Notes: a model not told the origin generated them from the letters alone. DNA of 7,383 bases from Pseudomonadota bacterium (GCA_023411445.1 JAEYOT010000679.1:1-7383), one strand, 5' to 3'; shown: positions 1 through 5,850, counted from the first letter of the stretch. Program-made: numbers and translations.

Positions 1-391
1 AGGCACCACACAGCACCGAGCCGTCCGCGCGTGGCGGCAAGTCCGGCAGAGGAGCACCGCTAGCACCGCCTGCCGGGAGCGCCCGCGCGCTGACGCCGCA
101 AGTAACGGCGCTGGGGCGATGCGCGTAGCCTTCCTGGCACGTAACGAGGCCAGTGAGCGGATCTGTTTTCGGCGCGGTGCAGGCGACGTGGCTAACCGTG
201 CCGCCTTGGCCTGAGCCGGCGTGCGAGGCGGTGCCCGCCGTGCCCGAGCCACCCGAGCTCGAGCCGCCTGAATCCGAACCGCCCTCACTGGGCGAGCTAC
301 TGAACGAGGAGCCGCCGCAAGCGAGCGGCAGCAGGCCGAGCGACGTGAGCAGCGAGAGCTGGAGCGCGGCGGCGTAGCGGGGGTGAGTCAT
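1..391 (-). CDS. Ferritin-like family lipoprotein, paralog C (N-terminal part, cut by window edge)
   Basis: This is the first 130 codons of a third member of the lipoprotein family that fills the left half of the window; the rest lies beyond base 1. The ATG at 391-389 has GGAG at 400-397, five bases upstream. The protein opens with a lipoprotein signal (hydrophobic stretch LSLLTSLGLLPLACGG, lipid-accepting Cys25), then a Ser/Gly linker at about residues 26-65. It then reaches the family's first Cys block, ACTAPKTDPLTGLVTCQEGY followed by HRP and VTC, which matches TCTSPRQDEVTGLVRCSEGF in paralog B and TCTSQQLDPVTGLVHCAEGF in paralog A. The Cys-rich middle and ferritin-like domain are expected outside the window but not seen. 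It starts 20 bases after paralog B ends, so the two are probably co-transcribed. The match between paralogs is direct; an outer-envelope location is inferred from the signal. Confidence 0.85.
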   Translation of the reverse strand, partial: MTHPRYAAALQLSLLTSLGLLPLACGGSSFSSSPSEGGSDSGGSSSGGSGTAGTASHAGSGQGGTVSHVACTAPKTDPLTGLVTCQEGYAHRPSAVTCGVSARALPAGGASGAPLPDLPPRADGSVLCGA

Positions 392-396
392 GGTGT

Positions 397-400
397 CTCC
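397..400 (-). promoter_or_regulatory. Ribosome binding site of paralog C
   Basis: GGAG on the minus strand lies five bases before the ATG at 391-389, inside the 20-base gap after paralog B. It fixes the start of a gene that otherwise runs off the window. Confidence 0.6.
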
Positions 401-411
401 GTTGAGGTAAC

Positions 412-1947
412 TCAAGCGACGGAGGGAAGCGCGACCAGCGCCTCCAAACACGGTGCGGTCACGGTGCGGGCAGCTTCGTCGCGCCTGGGCGGAGCTGCGA
501 GCGCGTTGTGGACGCGCGCTGTGACGAGCGCGGCATCCTGCGTCAGCGCCCAGGCGACGAACCGGAAGGCGAGCTCCGCGTGGCGCTGCTCGTCATGCGC
601 GATCTGGCGATACGCGGCGGCGATCACCGGATCCGTCGCTGCGTCGGCGGCTTGTCGCGCTTCGAGCGCCGCCATCGTCTCGCCGTAGCAGCCTTCGGCG
701 ATCACGAGATCGACGACCTCTGCGAGCGAGCAGGCTTGCAAGCTGCCATTCACGTCGAGCGCGTCTGGGCCCACGGGGTGACCCGCGTAGGCGCTGGCGA
801 GCTCGAAGCAGAGCCGTGCGTGCGCCGTCTCGTCAGCGAGCGCTTGCGTGCACTGCTCGACGAGCGCAGGCGGCGCGCCGAGCGAGAGCAGCTGCAAGCT
901 GAAGCGCGCGAAGGCCGCGATGCTGGCGTGCTCCATCTGCCCCAGGCGCGTCCAGTGCTCGGCCAGGTGCTGACGTTGCGCGGCGGTGAGCCCTTTGAGC
1001 TGAGGGCGGCGCTGGCTCCCGCTCGTCCAGCCCGCGCTGTGGATCGTGCCGGCTACGCGAGCTTGGTGCCCGACCAAGAACGGGCGACCGCACACAGCCT
1101 CGTCGTCGCAGATGCGGTGGGAACCATCGAAGAAGCAGGGGGCATTGTCGCAGTCTCGCGCGCCCCGGCACTCGTCGAAGGGCGAAAGGCAGGCGAAGCC
1201 GGCGCCGCCGCAGACGTCACTGAACGACGCACAGAAATTGTCTGGCCCGCAGTCTGCGTCGACCTGACACGCTGCGTCGACGCACGCTCCTCCGCTTGGG
1301 GACTCGGCGTGTCCGCACTCACAGATGAAACCGGGCCCGCAGTCGTCGTCCACGTAGCAGCCCGAGCGACAGATAGAGCTGCCCTGGCTGGGATTACTGT
1401 CGGGGTCGCAGTAGCCGAGGTCGAACTGCGAGCAGCCTTGGCCGGCGCCGCCTTGGCCGCCCTGGCCCTCAGCGTTGCAGAACACAGGTTCGCTGTTCTC
1501 GGCTCGCGGCTTGGGCGGCACGATGTCGGCTCCGTTGGCGCCGCCCGCGCCGCCGCTGCCCTCATCGGCCCCAGCACCGCCGAGGCCGGCGCACGTCACG
1601 CGAGCGGGCCGATGGAGGAAGCCTTCGCTACAGCGCACCAAACCAGTGACCTCATCCTGCCGAGGCGACGTGCACGTCGGTGTCCCTCGGCCGGCGCCGC
1701 CAGCCGCGCCTGCGTCGCCGCCGCTGCCAACCGCTCCTGCATCGCCGCCGCTGCCACCTACTCCCGCATCGCCGCCCGAGCCACCTTCAGGCGGCGACTT
1801 GGTGCCAGCCGTCCCCGGTCCCGCTCCGGCGTTGTTGGATCCCCCGGCGCCGCCCCCATCTGGATCGTCGTCCGAGTCGCCACACGCCACCGGCACGACG
1901 CCGATTGCCAACAATAGCGAGACCCGTAGTGCGCCCAGGTGATTCAC
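412..1947 (-). CDS. Exported ferritin-like di-iron lipoprotein, paralog B
   Basis: The protein has 511 residues. I chose the GTG at 1947 because GAGG lies nine bases upstream and the N-terminus MNHLGALRVSLLLAIG then matches paralog A; the frame also opens at a TTG at 1965. Order of parts: signal with lipobox-like VPVACGD (Cys22); Gly/Ser/Asp linker with a nine-residue repeat GGSGGDAGx at about 55-81; a TGLV Cys block at about 90-120; a Cys-rich module at about 157-287 with xDxDCGP units; and a ferritin-like helical domain at about 325-470. Likely metal ligands are Glu339 (QMEHASIAAF), Glu373/His376 (ADETAHARLCF), Glu418 or Glu423 (EGCYGET) and Glu453/His456 (HDEQRHAELAF). Such domains bind two irons or manganese and act as ferroxidases, peroxidases or oxygenases; which applies here is unknown. 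The cysteines and signal imply folding outside the cytoplasm. Confidence 0.88.
   Translation of the reverse strand: MNHLGALRVSLLLAIGVVPVACGDSDDDPDGGGAGGSNNAGAGPGTAGTKSPPEGGSGGDAGVGGSGGDAGAVGSGGDAGAAGGAGRGTPTCTSPRQDEVTGLVRCSEGFLHRPARVTCAGLGGAGADEGSGGAGGANGADIVPPKPRAENSEPVFCNAEGQGGQGGAGQGCSQFDLGYCDPDSNPSQGSSICRSGCYVDDDCGPGFICECGHAESPSGGACVDAACQVDADCGPDNFCASFSDVCGGAGFACLSPFDECRGARDCDNAPCFFDGSHRICDDEAVCGRPFLVGHQARVAGTIHSAGWTSGSQRRPQLKGLTAAQRQHLAEHWTRLGQMEHASIAAFARFSLQLLSLGAPPALVEQCTQALADETAHARLCFELASAYAGHPVGPDALDVNGSLQACSLAEVVDLVIAEGCYGETMAALEARQAADAATDPVIAAAYRQIAHDEQRHAELAFRFVAWALTQDAALVTARVHNALAAPPRRDEAARTVTAPCLEALVALPSVA
818..942 (-). repeat. Near-identical segment shared by paralogs A and B (B copy)
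   Basis: These 125 bases match 2683-2807 without gaps at 116 positions by my count (about 93%). They encode the end of the first helix, the QCTQALADET stretch and the first ExxH of the ferritin-like domain. Identity is far higher than in the signal, linker or Cys-rich parts, pointing to recent duplication, gene conversion or strong constraint. Confidence 0.85.
1711..1791 (-). repeat. 27-bp tandem repeat, three copies, inside paralog B linker
   Basis: Three consecutive 27-base units (1711-1737, 1738-1764, 1765-1791) encode GGSGGDAG-type nonapeptides. The first two are close copies and the third is more diverged. The repeat is in frame and lengthens the flexible linker between the lipid anchor and the folded part. 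Confidence 0.8.
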
Positions 1948-1956
1948 GATCAATCG

Positions 1957-1960
1957 CCTC
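1957..1960 (-). promoter_or_regulatory. Ribosome binding site deciding the start of paralog B
   Basis: GAGG on the minus strand lies nine bases before the GTG at 1947-1945, favouring it over the in-frame TTG at 1965. The matching position ahead of the neighbouring broken copy has lost this motif. Confidence 0.6.
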
Positions 1961-1969
1961 AGCAAGCTT

Positions 1970-2254
1970 CATGCCCGTTGAGACACCGCGAGAATGCCGC
2001 AAAAGCTCCAGTCCGCACCCGGCGGCTTGGCACAGGCTGGCACTAGTCGCACAGGCGGTGCTCCAAGCCCTCGTCGAACGACCAAGCGTAGTAGCACCTG
2101 CCCCCGCTGCAGTCCTCCGAGCTCCTCACGGGCCCTTGCCGGCATTGCTGGACCCGCCGCTGCCGCCTCCGTCCCGGTCGCTGTTCGAAGCGACGCCGCC
2201 GCACGCCACCGGCACGAGGCCGATCGCCAGCAGCAGCGCACCTGTGTGATGCAT
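1970..2254 (-). pseudogene. Degenerate copy of the ferritin-like lipoprotein family
   Basis: Between paralogs A and B lies a collapsed fourth copy. From an ATG at 2254 the minus strand reads MHHTGALLLAIGLVPVACGG and then an Asp/Gly/Ser linker with DGGGSGGSSNAGKGP, close to DGGGAGGSNNAGAGP in paralog B. It stops at TGA 2128-2126 after 42 codons. In another frame (2129-2046) the sequence jumps to the end of the Cys-rich module: EDCSGGRCYY, then LEHRLCD, then TAG at 2045-2043, then Cys. Paralog A has GHRACSRC here, so the TAG sits exactly where A has Arg. The TGLV block, most of the Cys-rich module and the whole ferritin-like domain are missing. Four residues of the signal peptide and the Shine-Dalgarno motif are also lost. 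A functional 42-residue lipoprotein cannot be excluded but is less likely. Confidence 0.78.
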
Positions 2255-2279
2255 GGCGCTTAGCGCAGCAAGGTTCCGA

Positions 2280-3731
2280 TCAAGCGGCGTGCTGGTCGAG
2301 CAAAGCCCCCAGGCACGGCGCCGCTACGGCTTGCGCGGACGCGCTCTTGGCGTGGTCGCTCAAAAGCGCTTGGCGCACGCGCTCCGCGATCGGCGCGCCG
2401 CCGCGCTCGAGCGCCCAAGCGACGAAACGGAACGCGAGCTCCGCATGGCGCTGCTCATCGCGCGCGATCCGGCGATACGCATCGGCGATGAACGGATCGT
2501 TGGCCGTGTCAGCGCCTTCCAGCGCTTCCAGCGCCGCGCCGGTTTCACCAAAGCAACCTTCGACGAGCACGAGGTCCACGATGTCTTCGAGTGAAGCAGC
2601 CTCGAGGCTCCCGCTCACATCCAGCGGCCCTGGCCCGATTGCGCGCCCGGCGTAAGCGCTGGCGATGCCGAAGCAGAGCTTGGCGTGCGCCGTCTCGTCG
2701 GCGAGCGCTTGCGTGCACTGCTCGACGAGAGATGGAGGCGCCCCGAGCGCGAGCAGCTGCAAGCTGAAGCGAGCGAAGGCGGCGATGCTGGCGTGCTCCA
2801 TCTGCCCGAGCTTGGTCCAATGAGCCGCCAGCGCCGCGCGCTCCTCGAACGTAAGATGCGCCACGCTGGGCGCCGCCGCGGCTTGCCAATCACTGCGCTC
2901 CGTTACGGGCGGCACGCGCTGCTCTGCCAACACGATGAAAGGCCGGCCGACAACGCAGCGGCTGCAAGCGCGGTGGCCCAGCTCCGGATCGTAGGCGCAA
3001 GACGTGCCCATGCAGTCCCTGTCCGCGTGACACTCGTCGTCCGCCGTGAGACACGCGTAGCCAAAGCCGGGACAGCTGGCGTAGTACGCCGCGCAAATGC
3101 CGGAGGCGCAGTCGTCGTCCGTCGTGCAATCAACAGCGCGGACACAAGCCCCGCCGCTCGGTGACTCAGTGTGCCCGCACTCACAAACCAAGCCGGGCTC
3201 GCAGTCCTCGTCCGTGTAGCAGCCCGACCTGCAGGAGCCGCCCTGCACGATGTAGCAGTAGCCGAGATCGAACTCCGAGCAATCATAGACTAGCTCGTCA
3301 CTTCCAAACCCCAGGCAAGTCACGTCAGCTGGGGCGCGAGGCTTGCGGGGGCTTCCGCGATCATCGCCGCCGCCGGACCGGGGTGCACAGGTCGTCGGGT
3401 TGGGCCGCCGCGCGAAGCCTTCCGCGCAGTGCACGAGCCCAGTCACGGGATCCAGCTGTTGCGAGGTGCACGTCGGCGCATGGCTCGGCGCGCTACCGCC
3501 ACCTCCGCCGCTAGCCGGCAGCCCGCCGCCACCGCTCTTCGGCAGCCCGCCGCCACCACTGCCCGCGCTGCCGCCGTTACCAGGCTGCCCGCTGCCGCCG
3601 CTCCCCGCACTGCCGCCCGTGGACTCGTTGCCCGGGCCGCCCTCGCGCGTCAGTGCTCCTCCGCATGCGGTGGAGCCGAGCCCCAAGGCCAGCCACAGCG
3701 ATACCCTCAGCGCCCTTGCCTGCTTGTTCAT
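2280..3731 (-). CDS. Exported ferritin-like di-iron lipoprotein, paralog A
   Basis: The protein has 483 residues from the ATG at 3731, chosen because GGAGG lies just upstream and it gives a clean signal, MNKQARALRVSLWLALGLG followed by STACGG (Cys23). The same frame opens eight codons earlier at a GTG (3755). A Gly/Ser/Pro linker (about 24-85) with GGGGLP repeats leads to a TGLV Cys block (about 88-115). A Cys-rich module follows (about 151-259): CRSGCYTDEDCEPGLVCECG, then ESPSGGACV, CTTDDDC and HRACSRC. The ferritin-like domain spans about 295-442. Likely ligands are Glu312, Glu346/His349, Glu391 or Glu396, and Glu426/His429, so the di-iron set is complete. Four cysteines in the helical domain (339, 353, 393, 473) are shared with paralog B. 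It begins 70 bases after alr ends, on the same strand. The biochemical role is unknown; iron or oxidant handling at the cell surface is inference. Confidence 0.88.
   Translation of the reverse strand: MNKQARALRVSLWLALGLGSTACGGALTREGGPGNESTGGSAGSGGSGQPGNGGSAGSGGGGLPKSGGGGLPASGGGGGSAPSHAPTCTSQQLDPVTGLVHCAEGFARRPNPTTCAPRSGGGDDRGSPRKPRAPADVTCLGFGSDELVYDCSEFDLGYCYIVQGGSCRSGCYTDEDCEPGLVCECGHTESPSGGACVRAVDCTTDDDCASGICAAYYASCPGFGYACLTADDECHADRDCMGTSCAYDPELGHRACSRCVVGRPFIVLAEQRVPPVTERSDWQAAAAPSVAHLTFEERAALAAHWTKLGQMEHASIAAFARFSLQLLALGAPPSLVEQCTQALADETAHAKLCFGIASAYAGRAIGPGPLDVSGSLEAASLEDIVDLVLVEGCFGETGAALEALEGADTANDPFIADAYRRIARDEQRHAELAFRFVAWALERGGAPIAERVRQALLSDHAKSASAQAVAAPCLGALLDQHAA
2683..2807 (-). 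repeat. Near-identical segment shared by paralogs A and B (A copy)
   Basis: This is the partner of 818-942 in the same orientation, about 1.86 kb away. Recombination between the two copies would delete or duplicate the intervening DNA, which contains the broken fourth copy. Confidence 0.85.
3516..3563 (-). repeat. 24-bp tandem repeat in paralog A linker
   Basis: An 18-base word beginning at 3516 recurs exactly at 3540, giving two 24-base units that encode GGGGLPKS and GGGGLPAS on the minus strand. Unit length and sequence differ from the 27-base repeat of paralog B, so the linkers expanded independently. Confidence 0.75.
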
Positions 3732-3734
3732 AGC

Positions 3735-3739
3735 CCTCC
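3735..3739 (-). promoter_or_regulatory. Ribosome binding site deciding the start of paralog A
   Basis: GGAGG on the minus strand ends three bases before the ATG at 3731-3729. The spacing is short but it is the best match in the gap, and it supports this ATG over the GTG at 3755. Confidence 0.55.
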
Positions 3740-3801
3740 ACGTGCAGGCTAGCACCAGGCACTAGTCGGCACCACGGGCGGCGCCGGCGCTCAGCGACAG
3801 C

Positions 3802-5028
3802 TCACGGCTCGCGGTAGAAACGCGGCACCCGGCGCGAAATGTCCGTCAGGACCTCCCACGGGATGGTGCCGAGCCGCGAGGCGATCTCTTCGGCGGAGAT
3901 GCTGTCCTGACCGAGCGGACCCTTTTGTGTGCCGAGCACCACGCACTCGTCGCCCACGCGCACGTCCGGGATCTCCGTCACGTCCAGCATGGTCATGTCC
4001 ATGCTGATGACGCCGGCCACGGGCACGCGCTTGCCGCGCACGAGCAGCTCCGCGCGATTGGAGAGGGCGCGCGCCAGGCCGTCGGCGTAGCCCATCGGGA
4101 TGGTGGCGATGCGGCTGGTGCGCTGCGCCGTCCACGTGGCGCCGTAACCCACGCTCTGACCGGCCGCGATCTCGCGCACGGCCGAGAGCTCCGTCCGCAC
4201 CTGCATCACCGGGCGCAGCTCTTTACAGATGCCGGCGCTGGGCTGCACGCCGAACAGCGCAATACCCGGCCGCACGATGTCCAAGTGCGCGCGCGGGCTC
4301 TTGAGGATCGCCGCGCTGTTGGCGGCGTGGCGCACGCTGGGCTCGATGCCCAAGCTGGCCAGCGCTGCCGTCGCTTCATCGAACAAGTCCAGCTGCGCGT
4401 CGATGGATTGCGTGTCCGTTCCGTCCGCGCAGGCGAAGTGAGTCATCAAGCCGCTGACCTTCACCTCGCGGCGATGGCCCAGCACCTGCGCCATCTTCGG
4501 CACCTCACGCGGCATCACGCCCAGGCGCGACATGCCGGTGTCGATCTTGACGTGCACCGAGCACGGCTCGCTGCCGCTGTAGCGCACCTCATCCGCCAGC
4601 TCTTCCACCTGCGCGGGGTCATGCAGCACGGGCGTGAGCGAGTGCCGCAGCACCTCACCCCAAGCGCGCCCGTAGTAGCCGCCGGTGATCAAGATGGGCA
4701 CGCGAATGCCGGCTTGGCGCAGCTCGATGCCCTCTTCCAGCAGGGCCACGCAGATGCCGGTGGCGCCCGCGCGCTCGAGCGTGCGAGCGACGCCCTTGGC
4801 GCCGTGGCCGTAGCCATCCGCCTTGAGCACGGCCCACACCTCGGCGCCGCCAGCCGTGCGCTGGATGACGCGCAAGTTGTGGCGCAAGTTGGCCAGATTC
4901 ACCTCGGCGCGCGTGGGGCGAACCGCGTCCGCCGGGACGGCACGCTGCGGCCGCAGCACCCTCGGTAGAGGGGTAGCTAAAGCCGAGGCGGAAGCAGCGA
5001 TCGCGGGGGCTGGCTGTCGCAACGTCAT
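3802..5028 (-). CDS. alr: Alanine racemase
   Basis: This PLP enzyme interconverts L- and D-alanine in the cytoplasm and supplies D-alanine for peptidoglycan. The 408-residue protein has the fold-type III barrel followed by the C-terminal beta domain. Visible signatures by analogy with the Geobacillus enzyme: PLP lysine Lys69 in AVLKADGYGHG; Arg168 in DTGMSRLG; His197; Asn237-Ser238; Arg253 in RPGIALFG, which contacts the PLP ring; catalytic Tyr295 in VGYGATW; Tyr314 in PMGYADG; Met343-Asp344 in ISMDMTML. The position of the substrate-pocket tyrosine (Tyr354 in Geobacillus) is Trp391 in GTIPWEVL. About 30 extra Ala/Pro/Arg-rich residues precede the usual start. The ATG at 5028 has GAGG nine bases upstream, and no internal start has a well-spaced site. 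Its leader contains the inverted repeat at 5067-5196. The enzyme assignment is firm; substrate range is not tested by sequence. Confidence 0.97.
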   Translation of the reverse strand: MTLRQPAPAIAASASALATPLPRVLRPQRAVPADAVRPTRAEVNLANLRHNLRVIQRTAGGAEVWAVLKADGYGHGAKGVARTLERAGATGICVALLEEGIELRQAGIRVPILITGGYYGRAWGEVLRHSLTPVLHDPAQVEELADEVRYSGSEPCSVHVKIDTGMSRLGVMPREVPKMAQVLGHRREVKVSGLMTHFACADGTDTQSIDAQLDLFDEATAALASLGIEPSVRHAANSAAILKSPRAHLDIVRPGIALFGVQPSAGICKELRPVMQVRTELSAVREIAAGQSVGYGATWTAQRTSRIATIPMGYADGLARALSNRAELLVRGKRVPVAGVISMDMTMLDVTEIPDVRVGDECVVLGTQKGPLGQDSISAEEIASRLGTIPWEVLTDISRRVPRFYREP

Positions 5029-5037
5029 CGTCTCGAG

Positions 5038-5041
5038 CCTC
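5038..5041 (-). promoter_or_regulatory. Ribosome binding site of alr
   Basis: GAGG on the minus strand lies nine bases before the ATG at 5028-5026. It supports the longer alr start with its N-terminal extension. Confidence 0.6.
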
Positions 5042-5066
5042 GTCGGTAACCTCTTGCGTCGCTGCG

Positions 5067-5196
5067 CGTCAACTTAATCGCTCATTTCGTCCGCTCAGAC
5101 TGCAGCAAGTAGGCCGTGGGCGGATTTGGCCGCACGAACAGCTGAAAGCCTGAGCGGTTGACAGCGGCTGCTCAGCCCTGAGCGATCAAGTTAACG
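5067..5196 (-). other. Nested inverted repeats: candidate structured alr leader RNA or MITE-like element
   Basis: Nearly all of the 174-base gap between the upstream lipoprotein gene and alr is symmetric. Arms 5067-5084 and 5179-5196 pair over 18 positions. The two imperfect positions are C-A mismatches in plus-strand RNA but G-U wobbles in minus-strand RNA, so the helix is complete only in the alr-sense transcript. Inside it, 5091-5101 pairs with 5147-5157 (11 pairs with one wobble), 5166-5177 forms a small GGCT/AGCC hairpin, and 5115-5136 forms a stem of 4 + 3 pairs with a two-base bulge. No T-run follows the last arm on the minus strand, so it is not a classical terminator. It ends 38 bases before the alr ATG. 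A 5' UTR element, or a small transposon-derived element with 18-bp terminal repeats, are both possible. Confidence 0.55.
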
Positions 5197-5202
5197 ACGG
5201 CG

Positions 5203-5802
5203 TCACTCGAAGCAACGCTGCATGCACTTTTTGTAGTCCGGATCACACGATTTACAGGCCGCGCCCTTGCCGTTGTTCGTGGCGCAGGCCTCATTGCAGC
5301 TGCTGAAGGCGTTGCGGCACGCTTCCGCGCACTCCTCACCGGGGGCCAGCTTTTCCGCGGACTTAGCCAGCGGCGTACCGGATGGCGCGGGCGGCGGCTC
5401 GGCGACCACGTTTACGCGCGTGGCGATGGGCGGCGGCGGCGAATGCACGCTCGTGGGCGCTGGCACCACTAGGTAGAACTGACGTGACTCCGCCTCCTGC
5501 TCCCGACCGATGTTGAGCGAGGGCCGCGCGTTCTCACCAGCGCGCACGCGACGGCGCGCGTACTCCAGCCGGTCCCGCGTTTGCCCGTAGGTGTAACGCT
5601 CGAGCCAGTTCACCCAACAGGCGTGGCGGTGCGTGGCCGCGACCTCCAGCTCCAAGTCCAAGCGGTAGCAGTGCTCGAAGCGCACGTTGCCTTCGTAGAT
5701 GGACTGCACGCTCGGTCCGCAGCTGGCCACGACCAAGCTCAGGCAAACGCCACCCAGCGACAGAGTTGCGGTAGCCAGGGCCGAGCTGCGCGTCACGGGC
5801 AC
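5203..5802 (-). CDS. Cys-rich lipoprotein of unknown function
   Basis: The protein has 199 residues and I do not recognise a characterised family. A signal peptide with lipobox VASC gives lipidated Cys28. A conserved-looking polar domain follows (about 36-86) with Cys45 and Cys62 and an aromatic/basic run, CWVNWLERYTYGQTRDRLEY. Residues 112-142 are Pro-rich and probably disordered. The tail (158-199) carries eight cysteines spaced C-x3-C-x6-C-x3-C-x9-C-x2-C-x6-C-x3-C, suggesting a compact disulfide- or metal-stabilised helical knot. The start may instead be the GTG at 5796, which lies nine bases from an AGG, whereas the GTG at 5802 is only three bases away. It diverges from ribE across 48 bases and precedes alr on the same strand. 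Membrane anchoring on the outer side is inferred from the signal. Confidence 0.85.
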   Translation of the reverse strand: MPVTRSSALATATLSLGGVCLSLVVASCGPSVQSIYEGNVRFEHCYRLDLELEVAATHRHACWVNWLERYTYGQTRDRLEYARRRVRAGENARPSLNIGREQEAESRQFYLVVPAPTSVHSPPPPIATRVNVVAEPPPAPSGTPLAKSAEKLAPGEECAEACRNAFSSCNEACATNNGKGAACKSCDPDYKKCMQRCFE

Positions 5803-5850
5803 CAGCCTATCACGGCGCGCGCGCGGCTTCCGAAGTGCTATGCAGAGGGC
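5803..5850. promoter_or_regulatory. 48-base divergent intergenic region (lipoprotein / ribE)
   Basis: This is the only non-coding DNA between the lipoprotein start and ribE. It holds an alternating GC run (cgcgcgcgcg) and a weak AGAGGG just before the ribE GTG. I see no convincing -35/-10 pair on either strand, so at least one promoter probably overlaps the opposite gene. It is too short for an FMN riboswitch. Confidence 0.4.

Noticed and set aside
508..1917. Long plus-strand open frame (about 469 codons) opposite paralog B
   Set aside because: It is Arg/Ala/Val-rich with no recognisable domain. It arises from GC-rich third positions opposite a gene with clear motifs and a paralog.
1969..2241. 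90-codon minus-strand frame across the broken copy
   Set aside because: It reads the signal-peptide region out of frame. The frames similar to the paralogs are the other two, so this one is not a gene.
3749..3790. CTAG-flanked repeat (3749-3765) and GCGCCGGCGC palindrome (3781-3790) between alr and paralog A as operator or terminator
   Set aside because: Both are short. The palindrome is expected by chance in GC-rich DNA, and no T-run or known operator sequence is present.
3925..4968. Long plus-strand open frame (about 347 codons) opposite alr
   Set aside because: The His/Ala/Arg-rich translation is typical of antisense reading. The minus strand carries every alanine racemase signature.
5044..5072. 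TTGACG as a -35 box for alr (minus strand, 5072-5067)
   Set aside because: The hexamer 17 bases downstream (TTACCG) is a poor -10, and the -35 candidate lies within the inverted-repeat arm.
5067..5196. Inverted repeat as a rho-independent terminator of the lipoprotein gene
   Set aside because: No T-run follows the 3' arm on the minus strand, and the 94-base loop between the outer arms is far too long.
5836..5844. TGCTATGCA as an extended -10 for ribE, which would give a leaderless mRNA
   Set aside because: The hexamer matches the -10 consensus at only three positions and there is no -35 at proper spacing.
5581..5850. N-terminal extension of ribE in the same frame
   Set aside because: It overlaps the divergent lipoprotein gene and has no family similarity. 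GTG at 5851 gives the canonical MFTGLV start.
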